Positions 9,712 through 18,658 of a DNA stretch of 64,000 nt are shown here, piece by piece; the first letter of the stretch is position 1, and every line of letters starts with the position of its first letter. The notes below the pieces were generated by a model. That model saw nothing but the letters and a program-made list of their open reading frames with translations, was not told the DNA's origin and did no database searches. The DNA is from Roseivirga seohaensis (GTDB lineage: Bacteria; Bacteroidota; Bacteroidia; Cytophagales; Cyclobacteriaceae). The position numbers and the translations under genes were made by a program. The stretch is from positions 167,917-231,916 of the forward strand of contig NZ_LRPB01000001.1 of the NCBI RefSeq assembly GCF_001592945.1. The letters run 5' to 3'.

Positions 9712-9921
9712 ATGGAAACGAAAGACAGTAACGGTAACATTCTAGAAGACGGTGATTCAGTTCACGTAACCAAAGATTTGAAAGTAAAAGGAATGAACAC
9801 TACCCTAAAAAGAGGCAACTTAATTAAGGGCATTCGACTAACGGGTAGTCCGGAAGAAGTAGAATGTAGGGTAGGAAAAAGCCAAATTGTATTGAAAACA
9901 ATGTTTTTGAAGAAGGCTTAA
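9712..9921 (+). CDS. PhnA-like small protein
   Basis: 69 residues corresponding to the C-terminal domain of PhnA/YjdM proteins: DSNGNILEDGDSV, VKDLKVKG-like strands and RGNLIKGIRLTG are the recognisable blocks. The N-terminal zinc ribbon of full-length PhnA is absent. Despite the historical name, these proteins are not shown to act in phosphonate use; the function is unknown. It has a good TAnnTTTG promoter box immediately upstream and stops 9 bases before the stop of the convergent GreA-like gene. Confidence 0.8.
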   Translation: METKDSNGNILEDGDSVHVTKDLKVKGMNTTLKRGNLIKGIRLTGSPEEVECRVGKSQIVLKTMFLKKA

Positions 9922-9930
9922 GTCTAATTT

Positions 9931-10383
9931 TTAGAGAACTTCAAGGAGGTTGATTTGTTTTCCACCGAACTCAAATGAATCTCCTTTCTTTTTGCCCAAC
10001 ATGGCCCTACCTATTGGCGAAGCTGGTGAGACTGCAAAATACACTCCCCCTTCCTCCTTAATTTGCCCTAAAGACACCGAAACGAAATATTTAGCGCTTG
10101 CGGTAATGGCCAAGGCGCCAAGTTCAACTTGTTCGTTCCTCTTGTCAGTATTAATTTGAGATAAGCCCATTTTCATTTTGGAAACCTCTGAAAGCTGGGT
10201 AGCTAATTTCTCCTTTTCGAGGTGCATCATAGCGCGACCAGTTTCATACTTATCGCCAGCGCTACTCTTTGTTTCCTCATTGGCCGAAGCTTGTGCATTA
10301 CGCATGGCTTCTTCAATATGAGCCACTCGCTCGTCAACGAGTTTGAGGCATAAATCATAAATTTTGGCTTTGATTTCGAACAT
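9931..10383 (-). CDS. GreA/GreB-like protein
   Basis: 150 residues. An N-terminal helical hairpin (about residues 1-80, rich in Glu, Lys and Ala) is followed by a C-terminal domain with the signature of transcript cleavage factors: SPASPIGRAMLGKKKGDSFEF. Short Bacteroidota proteins of this kind are often mislabelled 3-oxoacyl-ACP synthase; no thiolase feature is present. It probably binds RNA polymerase through its secondary channel, but whether it stimulates cleavage depends on acidic residues at the hairpin tip that I cannot assign safely. ATG start at 10383. Confidence 0.75.
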   Translation of the reverse strand: MFEIKAKIYDLCLKLVDERVAHIEEAMRNAQASANEETKSSAGDKYETGRAMMHLEKEKLATQLSEVSKMKMGLSQINTDKRNEQVELGALAITASAKYFVSVSLGQIKEEGGVYFAVSPASPIGRAMLGKKKGDSFEFGGKQINLLEVL

Positions 10384-10463
10384 TTACGCAAGGTGGTTCA
10401 AGATATTCTCACGTACAAATCGCAAAAGAGAATTTCTTTAAAAACGACCTTTTACGACTATAA

Positions 10464-10494
10464 TTTAGAAACTTAAAAAGTATTGTTAACTTTC
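10464..10494 (+). promoter_or_regulatory. Candidate promoter of the BLUF gene
   Basis: TAACTTTC at 10487-10494 is one base off the TAnnTTTG consensus, and TTTAG at 10464-10468 lies 18 bases upstream, an acceptable -33 position. The ATG is 20 bases downstream. Confidence 0.4.
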
Positions 10495-10513
10495 TATCCT
10501 AACCGAGACTCAC

Positions 10514-10933
10514 ATGCTTTACGAATTAATTTATTACAGCAAAGCTGTGCTCAATAGTGAAGATTACGATATAGAAAGTATTCTTGAAACCGCACGTGAG
10601 TTTAATGCCAAACATCACATTACTGGCTGTCTTCTTTTTCACAACAATCAGTTTTTACAAATTCTAGAAGGAGATTTTGATCGGATTAATGCACTCTATA
10701 AAAGCATTCGTAGAGATGAGCGACATCATAGCGTCATTACTCTCTGTATGCAAGAAATTAACACCTTATCTTTCAGAAATTGGAGCATGGCCTATCAGAA
10801 ATTCACAAATGACTCAATAAAAAGCACCCTTGGTATTGATGATTTTCATAAAATCATAGAGAGTGAAAACTTTGGAAAAACCTCCAAAGACATTTTCAAA
10901 AAAATAAGCAACACAATTCTTGAGACGAGTTAA
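10514..10933 (+). CDS. Stand-alone BLUF domain blue-light sensor
   Basis: 139 residues consisting almost entirely of a BLUF (FAD-binding blue-light sensor) domain. The photocycle residues are present: Tyr7 in the YYS motif, Asn31 in FNAKHHITG, Gln49 in FLQILEG, Trp90 and Met92 in NWSMAY. About 40 residues follow the domain and probably form the short capping helices of small BLUF proteins. No output domain is fused, so it must signal through a partner. The neighbouring genes (GreA-like, alanine dehydrogenase) do not reveal one. Its stop overlaps the convergent ald stop by 4 bases. Confidence 0.92.
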   Translation: MLYELIYYSKAVLNSEDYDIESILETAREFNAKHHITGCLLFHNNQFLQILEGDFDRINALYKSIRRDERHHSVITLCMQEINTLSFRNWSMAYQKFTNDSIKSTLGIDDFHKIIESENFGKTSKDIFKKISNTILETS

Positions 10934-12156
10934 AAGCGGGCGGCCAGCAAAAGGCCTAAGTCTTTAAAAGGAAGGTTAAACCTTCTAGCGATTGCTAAGT
11001 TTGTGGTACTTCCTTTATAGGCATAAACCCCCTTATTAAACCAACCATACTGATACATCATATCATCTACTCCACCTACTTCCGCAATTTTTAAAAGAAC
11101 GGGTGTCAGAATATTGCTCAAAGCCGTGGTAGCGGAACGAGCAGCCCTGGAAGCGATATTCGGAACGCAGTAATGAATCACATCATATTTTGTGAAAGTT
11201 GGTTTAGCATGGCTCGTGCATTCAGAAGTTTCTATGCAGCCACCTTGGTCAATAGAAACATCAATGATTACAGCACCAGATTTCATTTGAGACACCATTT
11301 CCTCTGTCACCACGCAACGAGCCCTTCCCTTTTCTGCACGTAGGGCTCCGATTACCACATCGGCAGATTTTAAAGATTGCGCGAGTGTTACCGAGTCGAT
11401 GGTGGAGGTAAAAACCTGGCTTCCAAGCTTATGTTTTATTCTTCGAAGTTTATAGAGTTCATTATCGAAAATCCGAACTTCGGCACCTAAACCCAAAGCC
11501 GCTCTGGCTGAATATTCGCCTACGGTACCTGCTCCCAGAATTATAACTCTGCTAGGCGGAACCCCTGTAATTCCACCTAAAACTACCCCCTTGCCCCCGC
11601 TCACGGTACTCATTAATTCAGATGCGATAGGAATAGCCATACTTCCTGCCAATTCGCTCATGGCATTCACAATCGGAAGCCCACCTACTTTGTCTTCCAA
11701 CATTTCATAGCCAATGGCGGTAATTTTTTTTCTGTTTAAGGCATTAAAATATTCAGCTGATGAGCTACCCAATTGTAAAGCGGAGAAAAGGGTTGAACCA
11801 GGTTTCATCAAAGCAATTTCCTTTAAGGTAGGTGGCTCAACTTTTACTATAATATTAGCCTCAAATGCTTCCTTATTCGAATAGACTATTTTTGAACCTT
11901 GCTCGCTAAAGTCGTTGTCTAAGAAAAATGTCTTTTTACCTGCACTTTGCTCTACCAATACCTCTTGTCCATTATTTACCAGAATACCAGTAGCAGCAGG
12001 GGTAAGCGCAATGCGACTTTCCTGATAAGATATTTCGCTAGGAATGGAAATATTGAGCGACTTACTGCCCGACTTAACCTTCATTAACTTTTCTTGGGGG
12101 TAAAGGCTACTCTCCTTGGCCAATTCAGCAAACCCCGATTTCTTACCCTCAGTCAT
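10930..12156 (-). CDS. ald: Alanine dehydrogenase family protein
   Basis: 408 residues. The N-terminal substrate domain has the family motifs ESRIALTPAATGIL, VKVEPP and YEMLEDKVGGLP. The NAD-binding Rossmann fold carries GAGTVGEYSARAALGLGAEV, followed by DVVIGALR and IDVSIDQGGCIETS. It would convert L-alanine and NAD+ to pyruvate, ammonia and NADH. The family is shared with transhydrogenase alpha subunits, but GGCIE and the length favour alanine dehydrogenase. It has an unusual N-terminal extension of about 30 residues before SLNISIPSE. Last gene of porX-tsaE-ald; its ATG overlaps the tsaE stop by 8 bases. Confidence 0.88.
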   Translation of the reverse strand: MTEGKKSGFAELAKESSLYPQEKLMKVKSGSKSLNISIPSEISYQESRIALTPAATGILVNNGQEVLVEQSAGKKTFFLDNDFSEQGSKIVYSNKEAFEANIIVKVEPPTLKEIALMKPGSTLFSALQLGSSSAEYFNALNRKKITAIGYEMLEDKVGGLPIVNAMSELAGSMAIPIASELMSTVSGGKGVVLGGITGVPPSRVIILGAGTVGEYSARAALGLGAEVRIFDNELYKLRRIKHKLGSQVFTSTIDSVTLAQSLKSADVVIGALRAEKGRARCVVTEEMVSQMKSGAVIIDVSIDQGGCIETSECTSHAKPTFTKYDVIHYCVPNIASRAARSATTALSNILTPVLLKIAEVGGVDDMMYQYGWFNKGVYAYKGSTTNLAIARRFNLPFKDLGLLLAARF

Positions 12157-12583
12157 GTTTAGTTAGTTTAATTACTCTGGAACTATCGTCTAATACCTCA
12201 ATGAATATCTTCATATACTCATCAGGAATCAATTCACTAATTTTTTCAGGCCATTCGATCAAACACAAATTACCAGAATCGAAATATTCTTCCACTCCAA
12301 TATTGGCCAGTTCTTCAATGTCTTCAATTCTATAAAAATCGAAATGGTAAATGGTTCGCCCGCTATTAGTCAGGTATTCATTTACCAACGAAAAAGTTGG
12401 ACTCTGCACTAAATCCATCACTCCTAAATTATTGCAAATTGCTTTTGAGAGCGTGGTTTTACCAGCTCCCATTTGCCCCATTAGCAGCCAAATATTATGC
12501 TCCTTACCAAAAGCTGTTATTTTTTGGGCTACGTTTTTTAAATCGTTTAGCCCTTTTGATTCCAAGCGCAATTCAGTAGTCAT
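12149..12583 (-). CDS. tsaE: tRNA threonylcarbamoyladenosine biosynthesis ATPase TsaE
   Basis: 144 residues, normal for TsaE (YjeE). Walker A GQMGAGKT is at residues 36-43, switch-like SPTFSLVNEY follows, and the C-terminal CLIEWPEKI is the family signature. TsaE is the ATPase of the TsaBDE complex that puts t6A on ANN-decoding tRNAs, and it is essential in many bacteria. The ATG overlaps the porX stop by one base (TAATG), so translation is probably coupled. The window also holds tsaC/sua5, which makes the threonylcarbamoyl-AMP substrate. Confidence 0.95.
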   Translation of the reverse strand: MTTELRLESKGLNDLKNVAQKITAFGKEHNIWLLMGQMGAGKTTLSKAICNNLGVMDLVQSPTFSLVNEYLTNSGRTIYHFDFYRIEDIEELANIGVEEYFDSGNLCLIEWPEKISELIPDEYMKIFIEVLDDSSRVIKLTKHD

Positions 12584-14148
12584 TATGCCCTTTTCGAATT
12601 TAGCGAAATAAAAGGAATAATCATTTCGTCCATAGAGATACCTCCATGTTGAAATGTGTCCTTATAGTATTTCACGTAATGATTAAAGTTATTTGGGTAA
12701 GCGAAGAACAAGTCTTCCGTGGCAAATGCATAAGATGTAGAAACATTTGGTCTTGGCAGGTGAATTTTCTCTGGGTCGCGCACCGTATAAATGGCCTGAC
12801 TTTCTTTATAGCCTAAATTCTTCCCATGCTTATACCTTAAGTTGGTGTTCACTGTTTTATCGCCAGCAATTTTAAAGGCCTTTTTAACCCTATAAGTACC
12901 ATGATCGGTGGTAATCATTACCCGTAAGCCTTTGTCGCTAATCATTTTCAGAAGCTCGAACAAAGGCGAATGTAAAAACCACGATTTGGTTAATGAACGA
13001 TAAGCTGATTCATCCGCTGCCAGTTCGCGAATCATTCGCATATCTGTTCGGGCATGAGAGAGCATATCTACAAAATTGTAAACCACCACGTTCAAATCAT
13101 TCTGAAGCAGATTATTAAACTGGTCGTTCAACTGCTTTCCTTGTGAAGAATGAATGATTTTATTGTAGCTCGTTTTTATGTTCAACCTTAACCTTTGAAT
13201 CTGCCGCTTTAAGAACTCCTCTTCATTGTTGTTCTTTCCTTCATCATCTTCATCATTATCGCTCACCCATAAATCCCTTTCCCTTTTCGACATTTCTAAA
13301 GGCATTTGACCTGAAAAAATAGAATTTCTGGCATAAGCTGTAGTGGTAGGCAAAATGGAATAATAAGCTGATTCTTCAAGTATGTTAAAATAATCTGTCA
13401 ACTCACCTTCAATGGTTTTCCATTGGTCGTAACGCAGATTATCAATCACAATCAGAAATAAGGGTTTATCCTTAACTTGCGGAAAGACCTTTGTTTTCAG
13501 TAAGTTATTCGAAAGCAACGGACGGTCGATATTTGGATCATTCAACCAATCTTCATAATTATCGATTACAAACTGAGCAAAATTACTATTGGCTTCAATT
13601 TTCTGCATGTCCAAAATTTCGGCCATGCTTTTATTTTCTGTTTTATCAATTTCAAGTTCCCAATACACCAGTTTTTTATGAATTTCAACCCACTCTTTAT
13701 GATCCATATATTCATTATAGGCCATACTGATGTTTCTAAACTCTTGCTGGTATTCAATATTAGTACGCTCGGTTACTAACCTTTTATTATCAAGAATTTT
13801 CTTTACGGAAAGTAAAATCTGACTTGGATTCAAAGGTTTGATCAAATAATCGGCAATATGAGAGCCAATGGCTTCTTCCATAATGCTCTCTTCTTCGCTT
13901 TTAGTAATCATTACCACAGGCAAAGAAGGTCGCTTACTTTTAATGTATTTGAGGGTTTCAAGGCCCGTCATACCAGGCATATTCTCATCTAAAAAAACCA
14001 CATCAAACTGCTGGTCTTCAACCGCCTCAATAGCATCTGCCCCACTCGCAACGGGAGTAATGTCATAACCTCTATCAGTAAGAAACAAGATGTGTGGTTT
14101 AAGCAGGTCTATCTCATCATCTGCCCATAAAATATTATATCTTTGCAT
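12583..14148 (-). CDS. porX: PorX, response regulator with PglZ domain controlling type IX secretion
   Basis: 521 residues. The N-terminal receiver domain (about 1-120) has the acidic pair in WADDE, phospho-acceptor Asp54 in VVFLDENMPG and the conserved Lys in YLIKPLNPSQIL. A linker leads to a C-terminal PglZ domain of the alkaline phosphatase superfamily (from about 200) with FLIVIDNLRYDQW and MITTDHGTY. This layout is diagnostic for PorX, which works with the PorY kinase in T9SS control; the PglZ domain has been shown to hydrolyse oligonucleotides in homologues. First gene of porX-tsaE-ald. A plus-strand TATCTTTG box overlaps its first codons. Confidence 0.95.
   Translation of the reverse strand: MQRYNILWADDEIDLLKPHILFLTDRGYDITPVASGADAIEAVEDQQFDVVFLDENMPGMTGLETLKYIKSKRPSLPVVMITKSEEESIMEEAIGSHIADYLIKPLNPSQILLSVKKILDNKRLVTERTNIEYQQEFRNISMAYNEYMDHKEWVEIHKKLVYWELEIDKTENKSMAEILDMQKIEANSNFAQFVIDNYEDWLNDPNIDRPLLSNNLLKTKVFPQVKDKPLFLIVIDNLRYDQWKTIEGELTDYFNILEESAYYSILPTTTAYARNSIFSGQMPLEMSKRERDLWVSDNDEDDEGKNNNEEEFLKRQIQRLRLNIKTSYNKIIHSSQGKQLNDQFNNLLQNDLNVVVYNFVDMLSHARTDMRMIRELAADESAYRSLTKSWFLHSPLFELLKMISDKGLRVMITTDHGTYRVKKAFKIAGDKTVNTNLRYKHGKNLGYKESQAIYTVRDPEKIHLPRPNVSTSYAFATEDLFFAYPNNFNHYVKYYKDTFQHGGISMDEMIIPFISLNSKRA
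14138..14145 (+). promoter_or_regulatory. -7 box TATCTTTG for the HD phosphohydrolase gene, inside the 5' end of porX
   Basis: An exact TAnnTTTG match on the plus strand, antisense to codons 2-4 of porX, about 54 bases before the TTG start of the divergent gene. The box could be a coincidence of the codons Gln-Arg-Tyr, but its position suits a promoter. Confidence 0.45.
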
Positions 14149-14198
14149 AGCTTCGCTTTAGCAACAAGCCCGAATTTAAAGGAATTAACGCACAAACT

Positions 14199-15428
14199 TT
14201 GAACAAAAAAAAGATAATCAACGATCCGGTTTACGGATTTATCACAATTAGAAGCGAACTGATTTTCGATATCATCGATCACCCCTATTTTCAGCGGCTT
14301 AGAAGAATCAAGCAACTTGGCCTAACAGACCTGATTTACCCAGGTGCACACCATACCCGATTCCACCATGCATTGGGTGCTAAACACCTGATGGGAGCCA
14401 CTTTAGAGAACCTCAGAAACAAGGGCGTTGAAATTTCTGATGCTGAATTTGAAGGTGCAATGATTGCCATTCTCTTACACGACATTGGTCATGGCCCTTT
14501 TTCTCATGCCCTAGAATTTAGTTTGTTAGAAGGCGTGCCTCATGAGCAAATTTCTAGGATGATTATTTCTAAACTGAATAAAGAATTCAATGGTCAGCTA
14601 GATCTCGCACTTGAAATCTTCAATGGCAGCTACCCTAAGAAATTCCTTTCCGAACTTGTTTCCAGTCAGCTCGACATCGACAGACTAGATTACCTCAAAA
14701 GAGACAGTTTCTTTACTGGCGTTTCAGAAGGCACAATTGGAGCTGACAGAATCATCAAAATGCTCGATGTACATGAAGGCAGATTGGTAGTTGAAGAAAA
14801 AGGAATTTACAGTATTGAAAATTTCTTGAGTGCCAGAAGGTTAATGTACTGGCAAGTGTACTTGCACAAAACTAGCGTAAGTGCAGAAAAAATGCTCATT
14901 GCTATTATTAAGCGAGCAAGAAAATTAGCTAAAAAGGAGAAACCACTCTTCTACACACCAGCCTTAGGTATTTTTCTAAAAGAACAAGTTGGGATTGATC
15001 GTTTTGCTACTGAACCCGCCATTTTAGATGCCTTTTTACAACTAGACGATTATGATGTTTGGGCAGCGATTAAGGTATGGGTAAATCATGAAGATCCTAT
15101 TTTATCAAAACTATGTAGAATGCTCTTAGATCGAGAGCTCTTTAGAATTACGATTTCAAACGAGCCACCTTCCAAAGAAGAAATTAAAGCAGATGAAGCG
15201 AAAATTGCGGAAGCCTACCAATTGGAAGCTAAAGATGTGAAATATTACTTCTCACACGGCAAATTGACGAACAGTGCTTATATGGCCTCAGATAAGGAGA
15301 TACTAATTCTTTCTAAATCGGGCGAAGTAAGAGGTGTAACAGAAGCAGCTGACTTACCGAACATCAAAGCCATGAGCAAAATCGTCCGTAAATATTATCG
15401 ATGCTGGCCAAAAGACATATCTTTGTGA
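14199..15428 (+). CDS. HD domain phosphohydrolase (dNTPase-like)
   Basis: 409 residues. The HD-domain metal site is seen as HTRFHHALG (first His), LLHDIGHGPFSHALE (HD pair and following His) and SQLDIDRLDYLKRDS (last Asp). The layout matches the SAMHD1/dGTPase-related family that removes triphosphate from deoxynucleotides or acts on related substrates. The first codon is TTG, preceded by AAAGGA 15 bases upstream; no in-frame ATG exists before the conserved DPVYGFI block, so TTG is accepted. It opens a plus-strand run leading into lpxD 17 bases later. Confidence 0.88.
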   Translation: MNKKKIINDPVYGFITIRSELIFDIIDHPYFQRLRRIKQLGLTDLIYPGAHHTRFHHALGAKHLMGATLENLRNKGVEISDAEFEGAMIAILLHDIGHGPFSHALEFSLLEGVPHEQISRMIISKLNKEFNGQLDLALEIFNGSYPKKFLSELVSSQLDIDRLDYLKRDSFFTGVSEGTIGADRIIKMLDVHEGRLVVEEKGIYSIENFLSARRLMYWQVYLHKTSVSAEKMLIAIIKRARKLAKKEKPLFYTPALGIFLKEQVGIDRFATEPAILDAFLQLDDYDVWAAIKVWVNHEDPILSKLCRMLLDRELFRITISNEPPSKEEIKADEAKIAEAYQLEAKDVKYYFSHGKLTNSAYMASDKEILILSKSGEVRGVTEAADLPNIKAMSKIVRKYYRCWPKDISL

Positions 15429-15445
15429 CACTCAAAATTTTATGA

Positions 15446-16465
15446 ATGGAAATATCAGTACAACAAGTTGCGCAACTTCTTGAAGGAAAGGTAGATGGAG
15501 ATGGAAGCCAGATGGTCAGTCGGCTAGAAAAAATTGAAGAAGCCACCGCTGGAAGTATTGCCTTTTTAGCCAACCCAAAATACACCGAATACATCTATAC
15601 AACTAGCGCTACGGCCATAATTGTAAAAGAAGATTTAGAGTTAAAAAAAGAAATAAACGCAGCACTAATAAGAGTTACCGACCCTTACTCAAGTTTTTCT
15701 AAACTTTTGGAAGAATACCAAAAGCTCACTCAAATTCAAAAATCGGGCATTGAACAACCTTCTTTTCAAAGCATCACAAGCCAAATTGAAGAAGACGTTT
15801 ACTTAGGTGCTTTTTCTTATTTAGGTGAAAATGTGAAAATCGGAAAGGGCACAAAAATATACCCCAATTGCGTGATTGGCGACAATGTAACCATTGGAGA
15901 AAACACCATATTATTTGCTGGAGTGAAAGTGTATGCCGACTGCAAAATTGGCAACCATTGTAAAATTCATTCGGGGGTAGTGATTGGCAGCGAGGGTTTT
16001 GGTTATGCACCTCAACCCGATGGCACATTCAAAGCTATTCCACAAACCGGCAATGTAGTCATTCACAACCATGTAGATATTGGCGCAAATACTGTTGTGG
16101 ACTGTGCAACCATGGGCTCTACCATTATCAAAGATGGAGCTAAAATAGACAACTTAGTACAGATAGCCCACAACGTTGAAATTGGAGAAAACACAGCCAT
16201 TGCCTCGCAAGCTGGAATTTCGGGCAGCGCAAAAATTGGTAAAAATGTAATGATTGGTGGGCAAGCAGGAATTACTGGCCATTTGACAATTGCCGATAAA
16301 GTAGTTATTGGCCCTCAGTCTGGTGTTCCAAAAACCATTGAAGACCAAGGCATTTACACAGGAACCCCAATTATGGATCACAGGGAATTTCTTAAGGCAA
16401 GTATCGCGATAAGAAAACTTCCAGAGTTATTAAGAAGAGTCAGCCAACTCGAAAAAAAGGGTTAA
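15446..16465 (+). CDS. lpxD: UDP-3-O-acylglucosamine N-acyltransferase LpxD
   Basis: 339 residues, full length. The N-terminal uridine-binding domain (about 1-100) includes GSIAFLANPKY. The rest is a left-handed beta-helix of hexapeptide repeats, with the catalytic His in LVQIAHNVEIGENT and the characteristic GSEGFGYAPQPDG loop. LpxD adds the N-linked hydroxyacyl chain in the third step of lipid A synthesis, in the cytoplasm. The ATG at 15446 is chosen over an out-of-frame ATG at 15442. It leads the lpxD-lpxC/fabZ-lpxA block. Confidence 0.96.
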   Translation: MEISVQQVAQLLEGKVDGDGSQMVSRLEKIEEATAGSIAFLANPKYTEYIYTTSATAIIVKEDLELKKEINAALIRVTDPYSSFSKLLEEYQKLTQIQKSGIEQPSFQSITSQIEEDVYLGAFSYLGENVKIGKGTKIYPNCVIGDNVTIGENTILFAGVKVYADCKIGNHCKIHSGVVIGSEGFGYAPQPDGTFKAIPQTGNVVIHNHVDIGANTVVDCATMGSTIIKDGAKIDNLVQIAHNVEIGENTAIASQAGISGSAKIGKNVMIGGQAGITGHLTIADKVVIGPQSGVPKTIEDQGIYTGTPIMDHREFLKASIAIRKLPELLRRVSQLEKKG

Positions 16466-16489
16466 ATTTGTCGAATTTTTGAGGAGAAA

Positions 16490-17878
16490 ATGAAGAACAA
16501 ACAACATACGATCAAAAAACCGGTAACGGTATCAGGCGTAGGTTTACATACAGGGGTAATTTCAAACATGACGTTTAACCCCGCCCCTGCAAATCACGGA
16601 ATTAAGTTTCAAAGAATAGACCTTGAAACCCAGCCTATAGTAGATGCAGACGTAGATTATGTCGTTGACCTTTCAAGAGGAACTACCATTGAGCACAACG
16701 GTGCGAGAATCAACACGGTTGAACACACATTAGCTGCCTTGGTAGGCTTAGAAATAGACAATGTACTTATTCAATTAGACGGACCAGAGCCCCCAATCAT
16801 GGACGGTAGCTCTCGAATGTTTATTGACGCTCTTGAAACCGTAGGCTTTGAAGAACAAAATGCACTCAGAAATTTCTATGAAATTACAGAGAGTATTCGC
16901 TACAAAGATCCAGAAAGAGATGTAGAAATTGCAGCCTTGCCCTTAGACGATTTTCGTGTAACGGTAATGGTAGACTATAATTCTCCGGTATTGGGTAGTC
17001 AACATGCATCACTGAACCATATCAGTGATTTCAAAAAAGAAATCTCATCAAGCAGAACATTCTGCTTCCTACATGAGTTAGAAATGCTGCACAAAAATAA
17101 CCTTATCAAAGGTGGAGATTTAAACAACGCTATTGTGGTTGTAGATCGTGTAGTGAAAGAAAATGAGCTCGATTATTTAGCTGAACTTTTCAACAAACCA
17201 AAAGTTGAAGTTAGACATGAGGGTATTCTCAATAATGTGGAACTGAGACATAAAAACGAACCTGCAAGACATAAACTATTAGACGTTGTGGGTGATTTAG
17301 CCTTAATTGGAAGACCTTTGAAAGCTCAAATTTTAGCAGCAAGGCCAGGCCACGCAGCCAATGTAGCTTTTGCTAAAAAAGTAAAAAAGGAGATGCAGTT
17401 GGCAAAAAATTCGGCTCCACAATATGACCCAAAAATAGATCCGGTGATGGACATCAACCAGATCATGCAGATTCTTCCGCACCGCTACCCCTTCCTTTTG
17501 ATTGATAAAATCATTCATTTGGATGAAACAATGGTGGCAGGGATTAAAAATGTTACAATGAACGAGCATTTCTTCTTAGGACACTTTCCAGGTAACCCTG
17601 TGATGCCGGGTGTTTTACAAATTGAAGCAATGGCGCAAATCGGTGGGATTTTGGTACTCAATACTGTGCCTGATCCAGAAAATTACACTCCGTACTTCCT
17701 TGGAATCGACAAATGTAAATTCAGAAAGATGGTGATTCCAGGAGATACCCTTAAATTTAAATGTGAGCTAACTGCCCCTATCAAAAGAGGTATTGCTCAA
17801 ATGAATGGTACCGCTTACGTTGGGAACACCCTTGTTTGCGAAGCCGCAATGACCGCTAGAATTGTTAAAAATCAATGA
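16490..17878 (+). CDS. lpxC/fabZ: Bifunctional LpxC deacetylase / FabZ dehydratase
   Basis: 462 residues, a fusion typical of Bacteroidota. Residues 1 to about 300 are LpxC, the zinc UDP-3-O-acyl-GlcNAc deacetylase and committed step of lipid A synthesis: VEHTLAAL and RHKLLDVVGDLALIG supply zinc ligands and catalytic residues. From about 320 on is FabZ, the 3-hydroxyacyl-ACP dehydratase of fatty acid synthesis: PHRYPFLLIDKI and GHFPGNPVMPGVLQIEAMAQ with catalytic His and Glu. Both compete for the same hydroxyacyl-ACP pool, so fusion fixes their ratio. GAGGAG just upstream is a clear ribosome binding site, rare in this window. Confidence 0.97.
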   Translation: MKNKQHTIKKPVTVSGVGLHTGVISNMTFNPAPANHGIKFQRIDLETQPIVDADVDYVVDLSRGTTIEHNGARINTVEHTLAALVGLEIDNVLIQLDGPEPPIMDGSSRMFIDALETVGFEEQNALRNFYEITESIRYKDPERDVEIAALPLDDFRVTVMVDYNSPVLGSQHASLNHISDFKKEISSSRTFCFLHELEMLHKNNLIKGGDLNNAIVVVDRVVKENELDYLAELFNKPKVEVRHEGILNNVELRHKNEPARHKLLDVVGDLALIGRPLKAQILAARPGHAANVAFAKKVKKEMQLAKNSAPQYDPKIDPVMDINQIMQILPHRYPFLLIDKIIHLDETMVAGIKNVTMNEHFFLGHFPGNPVMPGVLQIEAMAQIGGILVLNTVPDPENYTPYFLGIDKCKFRKMVIPGDTLKFKCELTAPIKRGIAQMNGTAYVGNTLVCEAAMTARIVKNQ

Positions 17879-18657
17879 ATCAGCCTTTAGCATACATTCA
17901 TCCAGAAGCAAAAATTGCCCCTAATGTGGTGGTAGAGCCTTTTGTGACCATAAGTAAAAATGTCACAATTGATGAAGGCAGTTGGATAGGCCCCAATGTT
18001 ACCATCATGGAAGGTGCACGAATTGGCAAAAATGTGAAAATTTTTCCTGGAGCGGTTATTTCAGCAGTTCCCCAAGACCTAAAGTTTGGCGGAGAAGAAA
18101 CCACGCTTGAAATTGGTGACAACACCGTAATTCGAGAATGTGTAACACTGAATAGAGGCACACACGCCACAAAAAAAACAACCATAGGCAAAGATTGCTT
18201 GGTGATGGCCTACACACACGTAGCACACGATTGCCATATTGGAGACAATTGTATTTTAGTTAATGCAGTTCAATTGGCAGGCCATGTTACTATTGAAGAT
18301 TGGGCCATTATTGGAGGCGCGGCAGCTGTTCATCAATTTGTGAAAATTGGAGCACACACCATGGTTTCTGGTGGTTCGTTGGTAAGAAAAGATGTTCCTC
18401 CATATACAAAAGCAGGACGTGAGCCATTGAGTTATGCTGGCATCAACTCCGTAGGCTTAAGAAGAAGAGGTTTTGCGAACGAGAAAATAGCCGAAATTCA
18501 AGAAGTGTACCGATACATCTTTCTTAAAGGCTTAAATAACTCAAAAGCACTTGACCTTTTAGAAGTAGAAATGCCGCCATCAAGAGAAAGAGATGAAATT
18601 ATCAATTTCTTTAGAAGCTCTGACCGAGGTGTAATGAAAGGCTATACGGCCAGATGA
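17875..18657 (+). CDS. lpxA: Acyl-ACP-UDP-GlcNAc O-acyltransferase LpxA
   Basis: 260 residues, full length. It has a left-handed beta-helix with hexapeptide repeats, ISAVPQDLKFGGEET, the catalytic His in AYTHVAHDCHIGD, and a C-terminal helical domain after YAGINSVGLRRRGF. It catalyses the first step of lipid A synthesis. Its ATG overlaps the lpxC/fabZ stop in an ATGA arrangement, so translation is coupled, and the ABC ATPase starts one base after its own stop. Confidence 0.97.
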   Translation: MNQPLAYIHPEAKIAPNVVVEPFVTISKNVTIDEGSWIGPNVTIMEGARIGKNVKIFPGAVISAVPQDLKFGGEETTLEIGDNTVIRECVTLNRGTHATKKTTIGKDCLVMAYTHVAHDCHIGDNCILVNAVQLAGHVTIEDWAIIGGAAAVHQFVKIGAHTMVSGGSLVRKDVPPYTKAGREPLSYAGINSVGLRRRGFANEKIAEIQEVYRYIFLKGLNNSKALDLLEVEMPPSRERDEIINFFRSSDRGVMKGYTAR

Positions 18658-18658
18658 A

